DNA of 64,000 nucleotides. It comes from Roseateles depolymerans (GTDB taxonomy: Bacteria; Pseudomonadota; Gammaproteobacteria; Burkholderiales; Burkholderiaceae_C). The stretch is taken from the NCBI RefSeq assembly GCF_003387155.1, contig NZ_QUMT01000002.1, positions 997,694 through 1,061,693 on the forward strand, read 5' to 3'. A program made the position numbers and the translations under genes. Below the pieces are notes generated by a model that was not told the origin of the DNA, did not search any database, and saw nothing but the letters and a program-made list of their open reading frames with translations. This document shows, in pieces, positions 8,533 to 16,543 of the stretch. Positions within the stretch are counted from its first letter, which is position 1. Every line of letters starts with the position of its first letter.

Positions 8533-9942
8533 ATGACGACCCTGGCCCACCTTCCCTCCCTTCCCCGCCCGCCCCGGCCCCTGCGCATGGCCCTGAGCCT
8601 GGCCGGGCTCTGCCTCACCGTGGCCCTCAACGCCCAAGCCGCGCCGCAGCTCATCGCCATCGGCTCGCTCGACAGCAACGGCGCGGATTTCTCCGGCCAA
8701 TCAGGCGCCCTGGAAAACGGAGCCCGGGGTGACCTGCTCGGCGGCCTGGGGTCAGGCCTGGCGTGGGCCGGTGGCAGCACCTTCCTGGCGGTGCCCGACC
8801 GCGGCCCCAACGCAGTGGCCTGGAACAGCAGCCTGGACGACACCACCAGTTACATCCCCCGCTTCCACACCCTCAACCTCGCGCTGCAAGCCACCCCGGA
8901 CCGCAGCACCGGCCTGCCCTGGACCCTCTCCCCCAGCCTGGTGTCGACCACCCTGCTCTACTCCCGCACCGCCTTGACCTACGGCTCGACCGTCGGCGGC
9001 TTCCCTGCCGTCCCTGCCGCCAACACCGCCACCCGGTTCTATTTCAGCGGCCGCTCCGACAACTTCGCCGGCGACACCTCCTCGGCCGACATCAACGATG
9101 CGCGCTTCGACCCCGAAGGCATCCGCCTGTCCGCCAACGGCCTGAACGTCTACATCTCTGATGAATACGGCCCGTTCCTTTACATCTTCAACCGCGCCAC
9201 CGGCCAGCGCGTGCGCACCGTGCGCCTGCCGGTGGAACTGGCGGCGGCGGTGAAGTCGGCCCGCGGCAGTGTCGAAATCGCCGGCAACAGCGCCGGGCGC
9301 GTCGCCAACAAGGGCATGGAGGGCCTGGCCATTTCGCCGGACGGCACCGTGCTGTGGGGCTTCATGCAAAGCGCCCTGGCCCAGGACGGGGGCGACGGCG
9401 CGCGGGTCAACCGCATCGTGCAGGTGGAACTGGCCACCGGACGCGTGCGCCAGTTCGCCTACGACAGCCTGCTGGCCGACACCGGCAAGACCTACGGCAG
9501 CAGTGAGCTGCTGGCGCTGAACAGCCATGAACTGCTGGTGCTCGAGCGGGACGGCAAAGGCCGCGGGGATGGGTCCAAGGCCGTGGTCAAGCGCATCTAC
9601 AAGATCGACCTTGCTGGCGCCACCGACATCACCGGGCTGAGTGGCGAGAGCACCCTTGTGCCGCTGGCCGTGAAGAAAACGCTGTTCCTGGACATCGTGT
9701 CCAGCCTGACCAGCTACGGCATGGCTGCCAAGCAGATCCCCGCCAAGCTCGAAGGCATGGCGTTTGGCCCCGACATCGTCGTAGACGGCATCGTCAAGCA
9801 CACGCTCTACGTCGCCAACGACAACGACTTCCTGCCCGTCACGGCCGACGGCCTGGCCAACCCCAACCAGTGGTTCGTGTTCGCCTTCACCGACGCCGAC
9901 CTCGCCGGCTCCGTCTTCACTCCCCAGACCCTGCCCCAATGA
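8533..9942 (+). CDS. Secreted phytase-like esterase (esterase-like activity of phytase family)
   Basis: 469 residues from the ATG at 8533. A Sec signal peptide is visible (basic start, MALSLAGLCLTVALNAQA, cleavage before APQL). The mature protein has the family pattern of a beta-propeller phosphoesterase: SGLAWAGGSTFLAVPDRGPN near the front, then FDPEGIRLSANGLNVYISDEYGPFL and NKGMEGLAISPDG, where acidic residues could bind calcium. Homologues often end in a PEP-CTERM anchor; this one does not, but the next gene overlapping it by four bases does. Likely exported and acting on organic phosphate or ester substrates; the true substrate is unknown. Alternative starts at 8485 or 8587 exist. Confidence 0.8.
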   Translation: MTTLAHLPSLPRPPRPLRMALSLAGLCLTVALNAQAAPQLIAIGSLDSNGADFSGQSGALENGARGDLLGGLGSGLAWAGGSTFLAVPDRGPNAVAWNSSLDDTTSYIPRFHTLNLALQATPDRSTGLPWTLSPSLVSTTLLYSRTALTYGSTVGGFPAVPAANTATRFYFSGRSDNFAGDTSSADINDARFDPEGIRLSANGLNVYISDEYGPFLYIFNRATGQRVRTVRLPVELAAAVKSARGSVEIAGNSAGRVANKGMEGLAISPDGTVLWGFMQSALAQDGGDGARVNRIVQVELATGRVRQFAYDSLLADTGKTYGSSELLALNSHELLVLERDGKGRGDGSKAVVKRIYKIDLAGATDITGLSGESTLVPLAVKKTLFLDIVSSLTSYGMAAKQIPAKLEGMAFGPDIVVDGIVKHTLYVANDNDFLPVTADGLANPNQWFVFAFTDADLAGSVFTPQTLPQ

Positions 9943-10529
9943 AGCCCATGATCACCCGCACGGCCCAGGCCGTTTCCCTCCTGGCCCTGGCGGCCGGGCT
10001 TTCCACCCCGGCCTTCGCTGCCCTGACCGGCGACTACGGGACCTCCCACTGGACCACGACCAACACCGCAGGTGGCAATGGCACGGTGGTCGCCACGCCG
10101 GACCGCGTGGAGATGACGTCGGCCGACTTCAGCCTGGTCGACGCCCTGCCGGTGGAATCCTGGCTCAGCCATGCCATCACGGTGACGCAGGACACCCAGT
10201 TGTCGTTCGACTGGCACTACCGCACCGACGACATGAGCAGCAGTTTCGATGTGTTCGGCTACACCGTGAACGGCGTCTTCACCCAGCTGAGCCAGGACGG
10301 CTTGAGCTTCCTGGACCTGCAAGGCGGACACCAGTCGCTGCGGGTGTCGGCCGGCTCGACCTTCGCCTGGAGCCTGCGGTCGCAGGACAGCGAAGGGGGG
10401 GCCGCCGTGGTGACCCTGGACGGGTTGTCGGCCGTGGCGGCGGTTCCGGAGCCGTCCTCCTACGCGCTGATGGCCCTGGGCCTGGGCCTGCTCGGCTGGC
10501 GCGGCCGTCGCGCGCGGCGTGGCTCCTGA
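9939..10529 (+). CDS. PEP-CTERM sorting-domain protein
   Basis: 196 residues, starting inside the stop of the phytase-like gene (ATGA overlap), so translation is coupled. A signal peptide (VSLLALAAGLSTPAFA) is followed by a beta-rich body with no known catalytic motif and a textbook PEP-CTERM tail: VPEPSSYALMALGLGLLGW then an Arg-rich end. Such tails are recognised by exosortase in Gram-negative bacteria with exopolysaccharide, and the protein is probably delivered to the outer surface. The body resembles carbohydrate- or ligand-binding beta-sandwiches only in a general sense. No exosortase gene is in the window. Partnership with the upstream esterase is inferred from the overlap. Confidence 0.85.
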   Translation: MKPMITRTAQAVSLLALAAGLSTPAFAALTGDYGTSHWTTTNTAGGNGTVVATPDRVEMTSADFSLVDALPVESWLSHAITVTQDTQLSFDWHYRTDDMSSSFDVFGYTVNGVFTQLSQDGLSFLDLQGGHQSLRVSAGSTFAWSLRSQDSEGGAAVVTLDGLSAVAAVPEPSSYALMALGLGLLGWRGRRARRGS

Positions 10530-10554
10530 GGACTGATGTAACGGTCAGCCCGCC

Positions 10555-10941
10555 TCACATGCGGGCAACGAGCGGTGCTGCCTCGGTGAGCACGACCTGC
10601 AGGCCCTGGTGAAGCTCTTCTTCCGTCAGCAGATCCGGTCTCACACCGCCCTGCTCCGCCGCCAGTTGCTCACGGACCGCGTCCGGCATCTGCTGGTTGC
10701 GCGCATCCAGCGCCACGCAGCCTTCGGCTTGCACCAGGTAGTAGACGCGGGGCGTCAGCTTGGAGGACAGCCGCTGCTGATACAGGTCGTCCACACGGCA
10801 GATCAGCGGCCGCTGCGCATACACGCCGCATCGCTGCGTGACCGCATCCAGATGCACGCAGCGGCCGTCACCGGCATTGAGTGCCGAGTGCGGGGGAAGA
10901 TGGCGGCAACAGGCGCCGCAGGAAGTGCAGGGAAAATTCAT
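10555..10941 (-). CDS. YkgJ-family cysteine-cluster protein
   Basis: 128 residues opening with CTSCGACCRHL, followed by a second cluster with CVHLD, CGVYAQRPLICR. The CxxCxxCC...C pattern is the hallmark of the YkgJ/UPF0153 family, thought to bind zinc or an iron-sulphur cluster; biochemical function is not settled. The C-terminal half is helical (EEELHQGLQVVLTEAA). The gene stands alone, convergent with the PEP-CTERM gene 25 bases away. Confidence 0.85.
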   Translation of the reverse strand: MNFPCTSCGACCRHLPPHSALNAGDGRCVHLDAVTQRCGVYAQRPLICRVDDLYQQRLSSKLTPRVYYLVQAEGCVALDARNQQMPDAVREQLAAEQGGVRPDLLTEEELHQGLQVVLTEAAPLVARM

Positions 10942-11070
10942 GGTCCGGAGGCAGAAAGCGCCGCAGTGCAGTGCCTTCTAGTCCCCCGGACGTGATCCGG
11001 CGGTTCCCTCTGAGGCGGCCTCCTTCACGCGATTGCGCAAATTTCGGCGCCGTCACCTGCTGTCAACCAC

Positions 11071-11120
11071 CGTTCTCCGCTGTGCTGCGCGGTTCTCCGC
11101 GGTTCTCCGCCGTTCCCCGC
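11071..11120. repeat. Short degenerate 10-bp repeat
   Basis: Units cgttctccgc, ggttctccgc, ggttctccgc and cgttccccgc, three of them contiguous, lie just downstream of the aldehyde dehydrogenase gene. No T-run follows, so it is not a clear terminator. Confidence 0.6.
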
Positions 11121-11132
11121 CATCCCGCGCGC

Positions 11133-12578
11133 TCAGACCCCCAGGATCGACACCGCCTTGGTGTTGAGATACGCCTCCAGCGCTTCCGGCCCGCCTTCCG
11201 AGCCGTAGCCCGAATCCTTCACGCCCCCAAACGGCATTTCCGCTGACGGCGTGGCCGGCTGGTTGATCCACAACATGCCCACTTCCACCCGCTGCGACAG
11301 CAGATGGGCGTTCTTGATCGAACGGGTGAAGGCATAGCCTGCGAGACCAAACGGCAGGCGGTTGGCTTCCGCAATCGCCTCCTCCAGCGTGTCGAAACCG
11401 CGGATGGCCGCCACCGGACCGAACGGCTCGTCGTTGAAGACGGAGGCGTCGAGCGGCACATCGGCCAGCACCGTCGGTGCAAAGAAGTTGCCCGAGTCGC
11501 CCACGCGCTCACCCCCGGCGGCAATGCGGGCGCCGCGCTGGCGCGCATCGGCCACGATCTTGGTCATCGCGGCCACGCGCCGCTCATTGGCCAGCGGGCC
11601 GAGCGTGGTGCCTTCGGCCAGCCCATCGCCCAGTTTCAGACCCTGCGCGTGGGCCACCAGCGCTTCGGTGAAGGCCGACTTGATGCTGTTGTGCACCAGG
11701 AAACGCGTGGGCGAAATGCACACCTGCCCGGCATTGCGGAACTTCGCGCCGCCCGCCGCCTTGACGGCTACCGCCACATCCGCGTCTTCGGCCACGATGA
11801 CCGGGGCATGGCCACCCAGTTCCATCGTCACCCGCTTCATGTGGGCGCCGGCCAGCGCCGCCAGCTGCTTGCCCACCGGCGTCGACCCGGTGAAGGTCAC
11901 CTTGCGGATGATCGGATGCGGGATCAGATAGCTCGAGATCTCGGCCGGATCGCCAAAGACCAAGCCGACGGTGCCGGCCGGCACGCCGGCATCCACGAAG
12001 GTCTTGAGCAGCGCCGCAGGCGACGCCGGCGTTTCCTCGGGCGCCTTCACCAGGAACGAGCAGCCGGTGGCCAGCGCAGCGCCGAGTTTGCGCACGATCT
12101 GGTTGACCGGGAAGTTCCACGGCGTGAAGGCCGCGACCGGCCCCACCGGCTCCTTGATCACCAGTTGCTGCGCCGCCAGGTTGCGGGACGGCACGATGCG
12201 CCCATACACGCGCCGGCCTTCGTCCGCGAACCATTCAATGATGTCCGCGCCGGCCAGTACCTCGACCTTGGCCTCGGCCAGCGGCTTGCCCTGCTCCTGC
12301 GTCAGCAGCCGGGCGATCTCCGGGGCCCGCTCGCGCAGCAGCGCGGCGGCGCGGCGCATGGTGGCCGCACGTTCGTTGGCCGGCACGTCGCGCCAGGCTT
12401 CAAAGCCCTTGCGGGCGGCGGTCAGTGCCCGGTCCAGGTCTTCCTTGCCGGCGTGGGCCACCGTGCCGATCACCTGCCCCGTGGCCGGATTGCGCACATC
12501 CAATGTGCGGCCGCTGGTGGCGTCGACCCATTCATTGGCGATCAGCAACTGGGTGTCGGGATAGCTGGGGGTACTCAT
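11133..12578 (-). CDS. NAD(P)-dependent aldehyde dehydrogenase, succinate-semialdehyde dehydrogenase-like
   Basis: 481 residues. I chose the second ATG (12578), because GGA lies six bases before it and abuts the first ATG at 12584. Landmarks in order: [22 protein letters not shown] (cofactor region), [11 protein letters not shown], the general-base motif TMELGGHAP, and the nucleophile cysteine in [10 protein letters not shown]. The C-terminal [17 protein letters not shown] closes the fold. Family members oxidise succinic semialdehyde or similar aldehydes; the ISPTR sequence after the Cys is less typical of classical GabD, so substrate is open. It is divergent from the first polyester hydrolase. 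A role in oxidising diol-derived aldehydes from polyester breakdown is speculation. Confidence 0.85.
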   Translation of the reverse strand: MSTPSYPDTQLLIANEWVDATSGRTLDVRNPATGQVIGTVAHAGKEDLDRALTAARKGFEAWRDVPANERAATMRRAAALLRERAPEIARLLTQEQGKPLAEAKVEVLAGADIIEWFADEGRRVYGRIVPSRNLAAQQLVIKEPVGPVAAFTPWNFPVNQIVRKLGAALATGCSFLVKAPEETPASPAALLKTFVDAGVPAGTVGLVFGDPAEISSYLIPHPIIRKVTFTGSTPVGKQLAALAGAHMKRVTMELGGHAPVIVAEDADVAVAVKAAGGAKFRNAGQVCISPTRFLVHNSIKSAFTEALVAHAQGLKLGDGLAEGTTLGPLANERRVAAMTKIVADARQRGARIAAGGERVGDSGNFFAPTVLADVPLDASVFNDEPFGPVAAIRGFDTLEEAIAEANRLPFGLAGYAFTRSIKNAHLLSQRVEVGMLWINQPATPSAEMPFGGVKDSGYGSEGGPEALEAYLNTKAVSILGV

Positions 12579-12715
12579 GGTCATTCCAGAGGACGGTCGC
12601 CACGCGGCCCGTCCGGTTGTAACGAAGATGACCCCACTCTACAGCGCGACCGCAGGACGCATCGGCCCCCGCCCGGATGACGCTACCGGGCGGGTGGGTT
12701 TCCCCGCATGTGAAT

Positions 12716-12780
12716 CTAGGGGGGTCAGGTCATCCCAATACAAGGCATTCCGGCCGACGGTTCCTAGACTCATCCGGCCG
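12716..12780 (+). promoter_or_regulatory. Shared promoter module, copy 1 (polyester hydrolase 1)
   Basis: Contains ctagggggg, then caatacaaggcattccgg, then ttcctagactcat and ggccgc. The same blocks with nearly the same spacing occur at 14564-14630 before the second hydrolase. TAGACT (12765-12770) could be a -10 element. There is no good -35 element, which suggests activator-dependent transcription. Confidence 0.65.
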
Positions 12781-12885
12781 CCGTGCGCGCCCGGCTCCGC
12801 TTGCACCGTGGGACCGGCTTCCCCTGCAAGACCCTTGTGCAGACGGGACGCGGCGGCAGCCAATGTCACGAAACAGGGAGACACC

Positions 12886-13758
12886 ATGAACTTCACGACC
12901 CTCTGGCGTCGCCATGCGCGCGCCTGCGCGCTGGCGGCTTCTGTCGTGCTGGCCATGTCCGCGACCAGCGGCTGGGCGCAGCAAACCGGCCCCGATCCCA
13001 CCTCCGCCAGCCTCAATGCCACCGCCGGGCCCTTTGCGGTGAGCACGGCCACGGTCACCTCGCCGGTGGGTTTTGGGGGCGGCACCATCTACTACCCGAC
13101 CATTGCGGGCCAGTACGGCGTCGTGGCCCTGAGCCCGGGATTCACCGCGACACAAAGCAGCGTGGCGTGGCTGGGTCGGCGGATCGCCACCCATGGCTTC
13201 GTGGTGGTCACGATCAACACCAACAGCACGCTGGACCAGCCGGCCAGCCGGGCCAACCAACTGATCGCGGCGCTGAACTACGTGGCCAACAGCGCGAGCA
13301 CCACCGTGCGCAGCCGTGTCGACGCCAGCCGTCGCGCAGTGGGCGGGCATTCGATGGGCGGTGGCGGGTCCTTGATCGCGGCGCAGAACAACCCCAGTCT
13401 GAAAGCCATCCTGCCGCTCACGCCGTGGAACCTCAGCACCAACTTCAGCGGCGTTCAGGTCCCCACGCTGATCGTGGGCGCGGACGGGGATGCGGTGGCG
13501 CCGGTGGCCTCCCATGCCCGGCCGTTTTATGCGAGCCTGCCCAGCACCGTGCGAAAGGCCTACGGTGAACTGAACATGGCCAGCCATTCCACGCCCACCA
13601 GCGGGGTGAACACGCCGATCGGACGTTATGGCGTGACCTGGATGAAGCGCTTCGTCGACGGCGACACCCGCTATTCCACCTTCCTGTGCGGCGCGGAACA
13701 TCAGGCCTATGCCACGGCCACGGTGTTCGACCGCTACAGCCAGAACTGCCCTTACTGA
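12886..13758 (+). CDS. Secreted polyester hydrolase / PETase-like cutinase-family enzyme, copy 1
   Basis: 290 residues, the same length as IsPETase. GGGAG sits six bases before the ATG. The signal peptide ends SATSGWA before QQTGPDPTS. The alpha/beta-hydrolase triad is visible by alignment to IsPETase: Ser156 in GHSMGG, Asp202 in ADGDAVAP, His234 in ASHSTP. Trp181 (PWNLSTNF) matches the substrate-stacking Trp, and Phe86 (GFTATQSS) replaces the IsPETase Tyr. His155 replaces the IsPETase Trp159. Cysteines 268 and 288 keep the C-terminal disulphide, but the extra active-site disulphide is absent, which makes it closer to type I bacterial cutinases. It probably cleaves aliphatic or aromatic polyesters outside the cell. 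It is 12 bases upstream of a foldase-like gene. Confidence 0.88.
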   Translation: MNFTTLWRRHARACALAASVVLAMSATSGWAQQTGPDPTSASLNATAGPFAVSTATVTSPVGFGGGTIYYPTIAGQYGVVALSPGFTATQSSVAWLGRRIATHGFVVVTINTNSTLDQPASRANQLIAALNYVANSASTTVRSRVDASRRAVGGHSMGGGGSLIAAQNNPSLKAILPLTPWNLSTNFSGVQVPTLIVGADGDAVAPVASHARPFYASLPSTVRKAYGELNMASHSTPTSGVNTPIGRYGVTWMKRFVDGDTRYSTFLCGAEHQAYATATVFDRYSQNCPY

Positions 13759-13770
13759 CGGAGGTCCGCC

Positions 13771-14511
13771 ATGCCGAAACCGCACAAGCGGAGCACCGGC
13801 TGGCGCATCTTTGGCCTGGCCCTGATTGCAGGGCTGGGCGCCGCCGGGCTGTATGCCTGGATGGCGGATGCGACCTCGCCGGAGCACGTCATCGCCAATC
13901 AGCAATTCCCCTGGGCGCAGACGCCGGGCACGCCGCGCCCCGCAGATGGGCAAGGCACCGCGGGGCTGTCCGCGACGGAACTGGCCGCGATGGCCGCGAC
14001 CGGCGCGGGCGACCCGGACGGCCTGGGAGGCCCGGGGAGTGCGGGAGGTCCGCGCCAGCGGCCTTTCCGGGTCGACGCGCGGGGTCAGTTGGTGACCGAC
14101 CAGACCCTGAGGCTGGAACTGGAGTCGCTGCTGGCCTTGCAGCAAGGGGCCGCGCAGACCGCCGCGCTGGAGGCGCAACTGGCGGGCCTGCCCGCCGCTG
14201 CCGCCGCGCAGGCGCGTCAACTGCTGAGCCAGCTTGCCAGCTACCAGGAGGCTCAGCGACAGGCCTTCCCGCCAGACCAGGCGCCGCTGATGCCTGAGGA
14301 AGGCCTGGCGCAACTTGCAGCCCAGCAGTCGCTGCGCGCCACCTATCTCGGCGCGGAACCTGCGCGGCAGATGTTTGCGCAGGACGATGCCGTGTCCCGG
14401 CGCATTCTGGAATTGATGCGGGAGGATCCTTCCCCCCATCTGTCCATGTCGGAAAAGGCCGTGCGGGCGCAGGCCCGTTACGACGTCGAGCGCAAGGGCA
14501 GCCAGCCCTGA
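13771..14511 (+). CDS. Lipase-chaperone (LifO/foldase)-like membrane-anchored protein
   Basis: 246 residues with GGAGG seven bases before the start. One N-terminal membrane anchor (IFGLALIAGLGAAGLYAW) is followed by a Pro/Gly-rich linker and an Ala/Gln-rich helical domain. Segments match steric lipase chaperones: FRVDARGQLVTDQTLRLELE, LPAAAAAQARQLLSQLASY, then LRATYLGAEPARQMFAQDDA and a C-terminal LSMSEKAVRAQ. Normal foldases run about 330-350 residues and carry an RxxFDY..LSAxGE motif. Here the equivalent region reads LRLELESLLALQQG, so the key motif is not conserved and the protein is short. It likely helps fold one or both flanking hydrolases in the periplasm; this is inference. A strong terminator follows. 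Confidence 0.68.
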   Translation: MPKPHKRSTGWRIFGLALIAGLGAAGLYAWMADATSPEHVIANQQFPWAQTPGTPRPADGQGTAGLSATELAAMAATGAGDPDGLGGPGSAGGPRQRPFRVDARGQLVTDQTLRLELESLLALQQGAAQTAALEAQLAGLPAAAAAQARQLLSQLASYQEAQRQAFPPDQAPLMPEEGLAQLAAQQSLRATYLGAEPARQMFAQDDAVSRRILELMREDPSPHLSMSEKAVRAQARYDVERKGSQP

Positions 14512-14518
14512 AGGCGCA

Positions 14519-14552
14519 CCCACGTGCCCCGCTGGCCGGCACGTGGGTTTTT
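14519..14552 (+). terminator. Rho-independent terminator after the foldase-like gene
   Basis: Perfect 10-bp stem cccacgtgcc/ggcacgtggg with a 9-base loop, followed by five T. It starts eight bases after the stop codon. It separates the first hydrolase-foldase unit from the second hydrolase. Confidence 0.93.
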
Positions 14553-14563
14553 CCCGATGCGAG

Positions 14564-14630
14564 CTAGGGGGCGAATAGCGCGGCCAATACAAGGCATTCC
14601 GGGACGGGATTCCTAGACTGGATTGGCCGC
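14564..14630 (+). promoter_or_regulatory. Shared promoter module, copy 2 (polyester hydrolase 2)
   Basis: Contains ctaggggg, ccaatacaaggcattccggg, ttcctagact and ggccgctgtgc, matching 12716-12780 block for block. The candidate -10 is TAGACT at 14614-14619. Shared control by one activator is the simplest reading. Confidence 0.65.
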
Positions 14631-14708
14631 TGTGCATCGGGGTCAGGCGTGTACTGCCCGCACCGATGCCACGCGGTTTGGTCCAACGTGCCATCACAGG
14701 GAGACATC

Positions 14709-15590
14709 ATGACCCTCACCTCGACTCTGCGTCGTCAGACACGCACCACCGCCACCGCCACCGTGCTTGCAGCCGCTGCCGCCCTGGCCCTTTGCGCCGC
14801 TCCCGCCAGCGCGCAGCAGACCGGCCCGAATCCCACCTCGTCCAGCCTCAATGCCACCTCCGGACCCTTTGCCGTGAGCAGTGTGTCGGTGGTGGCGCCC
14901 ACAGGCTTTGGCGGCGGCACCATCTATTACCCGACGACCGCGGGCCAGTATGGCGTGGTCGCCATCAGCCCCGGCTTCACGGCGACCGAATCCAGCATCG
15001 CCTGGCTGGGCCGGCGGATGGCCACGCATGGCTTCGTGGTCGTCACCATCAACACGCTCACCACGCTGGACCAGCCCGCCAGTCGCGCCACGCAGTTGAT
15101 GGCCGCGCTCAATCATGTGGTCAACAGCGCGAGCAGCACGGTGCGCAGCCGCGTCGACCCCAACCGGCGCGCGGTGGCCGGGCACTCGATGGGCGGCGGG
15201 GGCGCGCTGATCGCGGCGGAGAACAACCCGGGCCTGAAGGCAGCACTGCCGCTGACCCCGTGGAACCTCACCACCAACTTCAGCGATGTGCAGGTGCCGA
15301 CGCTGATCGTGGGCGCCGACGGCGACACCGTGGCCCCCGCAGCGATCCATGCAAGACCGTTCTATGCGAGCTTGTCCAGCTCGGTGCGAAAGGCCTATGC
15401 GGAGCTGAACTTCTCCACCCACTTCACCCCCAACACCACCAACACACCGATTGGCCGCTATGGGGTGACCTGGATGAAGCGCTTTGTCGACGGGGACACG
15501 CGGTATTCCACCTTCCTGTGCGGCGCCGAGCACAACGCGTACAACACCGCTCTGGTGTTCGAGCGTTACAGCCAGAACTGCCCTTACTGA
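14709..15590 (+). CDS. Secreted polyester hydrolase / PETase-like cutinase-family enzyme, copy 2
   Basis: 293 residues with GGGAG six bases before the ATG. An Ala-rich signal peptide ends CAAPASA before QQTGPNPTS. The triad by alignment is Ser160 (GHSMGG), Asp206 (ADGDTVAP) and His238 (STHFTP). Trp185 matches the wobbling Trp of IsPETase, and Phe239 occupies the position held by Ser in IsPETase, as in classical cutinases. Cys271 and Cys291 form the conserved C-terminal disulphide. It is clearly paralogous to copy 1, including the PWNL.TNF and [21 protein letters not shown] blocks. The pair differs next to the catalytic His (Ser-Thr-Pro against Phe-Thr-Pro), so substrate ranges may differ. Confidence 0.88.
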   Translation: MTLTSTLRRQTRTTATATVLAAAAALALCAAPASAQQTGPNPTSSSLNATSGPFAVSSVSVVAPTGFGGGTIYYPTTAGQYGVVAISPGFTATESSIAWLGRRMATHGFVVVTINTLTTLDQPASRATQLMAALNHVVNSASSTVRSRVDPNRRAVAGHSMGGGGALIAAENNPGLKAALPLTPWNLTTNFSDVQVPTLIVGADGDTVAPAAIHARPFYASLSSSVRKAYAELNFSTHFTPNTTNTPIGRYGVTWMKRFVDGDTRYSTFLCGAEHNAYNTALVFERYSQNCPY

Positions 15591-15605
15591 GCCGCGTGGG
15601 ACCCT

Positions 15606-15638
15606 GCCCGCCGGTGTCCGTCTGATGACACCGCGGGC
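15606..15638 (+). terminator. Hairpin after polyester hydrolase 2
   Basis: gcccgccggtgtc pairs with gacaccgcgggc (one bulged base) around an 8-base loop, with flanking ccctg/caggg able to extend the stem. No T-run follows, so it may be a weak or factor-assisted terminator. Confidence 0.6.
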
Positions 15639-15690
15639 ATCAGGGTTCCGTCTTGACGGACCCGGCGGCGTGCCGGAGCATGCCGCCACG

Positions 15691-16536
15691 ATGCACAAGA
15701 CATTGGCCACGCCCCGCCTGGGGCTGCTGGGAGACAGCTTCATCTATGCCGGCCCCAACATCCAGGCGGATGTGTGCCGGCATTCCGTGACCCTGGCCTG
15801 CGCCCTGAGCCAGCAGCCGCTCAGCATCCATGCCGCAGGCCGATGTTGGCAGGGGCACCTGCTGGTCATCCGGCCGTTTCTGAAGCGGACGGTGGACACC
15901 GGCAGCGCGCCGGTAGCGCTGATCGACCTGGAGCCGTCCCACCCCCGCTACAACACCTTCAGTTGCCAGGCGCCGGAGGCGTCCGTCACGGCCCTGGATG
16001 CCGCGCGCTTCGCGGGACTGCTCGCCTGCGTGCAGGGCTTCGCTCAGCAGCGGCTCAGCGGACCGCAGTTGCGGGCGGCCGTCTGCCTGCATGTGGCCGA
16101 CGTGGCGGACAGCATTGGGCCCGAGGTGCCAGTGTCTTCGCCGGTGCTGCAGATGATGGCGGCGGTGCGGATGGATCCCGCGTCCGATCTCGGGATGCTC
16201 AGTCGCCGGGTCGGCTTGCCGGCGCGGCGGGCGTCACAGCTGTTTGTCTCGGCGCTGGGCCTGACGGTGCGGCAGTACGCCCTGGCGGAGAAGATCCGAC
16301 GCGCCGCGATGTTCCTGGGCAGCAGCCGGCCGCTCACCGACATTGCGCAGCTGTGCGGCTTTGCCGACTCCGCCCATCTGGCCAAGGTCTGGCAGCGATG
16401 TTATGGGATGTGCCCGTCGACCTTCTTCGGCGGACGGCTGGCACCCCACAACGGCAACCTGGATCTGGCCTGGCGACAGCAGGTCAGCCTGGCGGGATCG
16501 CTGGCCAACCGATGGGAGAGCGGCGCGGCGGATTGA
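15691..16536 (+). CDS. AraC-family transcriptional regulator
   Basis: 281 residues from the ATG at 15691; an upstream in-frame ATG at 15625 falls in the preceding hairpin and is less likely. The C-terminal 100 residues form the AraC DNA-binding domain: first helix-turn-helix in DLGMLSRRVGLPARRASQLF, linker FVSALGLTVRQYALAEKIRRA, second in PLTDIAQLCGFADSAHLAKVW. The N-terminal half is a ligand-type domain without a recognisable fold. It follows the second hydrolase by 100 bases on the same strand and is a natural candidate activator of the two matching promoters, though no binding data can be read from sequence. Confidence 0.85.
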   Translation: MHKTLATPRLGLLGDSFIYAGPNIQADVCRHSVTLACALSQQPLSIHAAGRCWQGHLLVIRPFLKRTVDTGSAPVALIDLEPSHPRYNTFSCQAPEASVTALDAARFAGLLACVQGFAQQRLSGPQLRAAVCLHVADVADSIGPEVPVSSPVLQMMAAVRMDPASDLGMLSRRVGLPARRASQLFVSALGLTVRQYALAEKIRRAAMFLGSSRPLTDIAQLCGFADSAHLAKVWQRCYGMCPSTFFGGRLAPHNGNLDLAWRQQVSLAGSLANRWESGAAD

Positions 16537-16543
16537 GGGGCCC

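Noticed and set aside
11071-11120. CRISPR-like or functional repeat array
   Set aside because: Units are only 10 bp, degenerate and nearly contiguous, without spacers.
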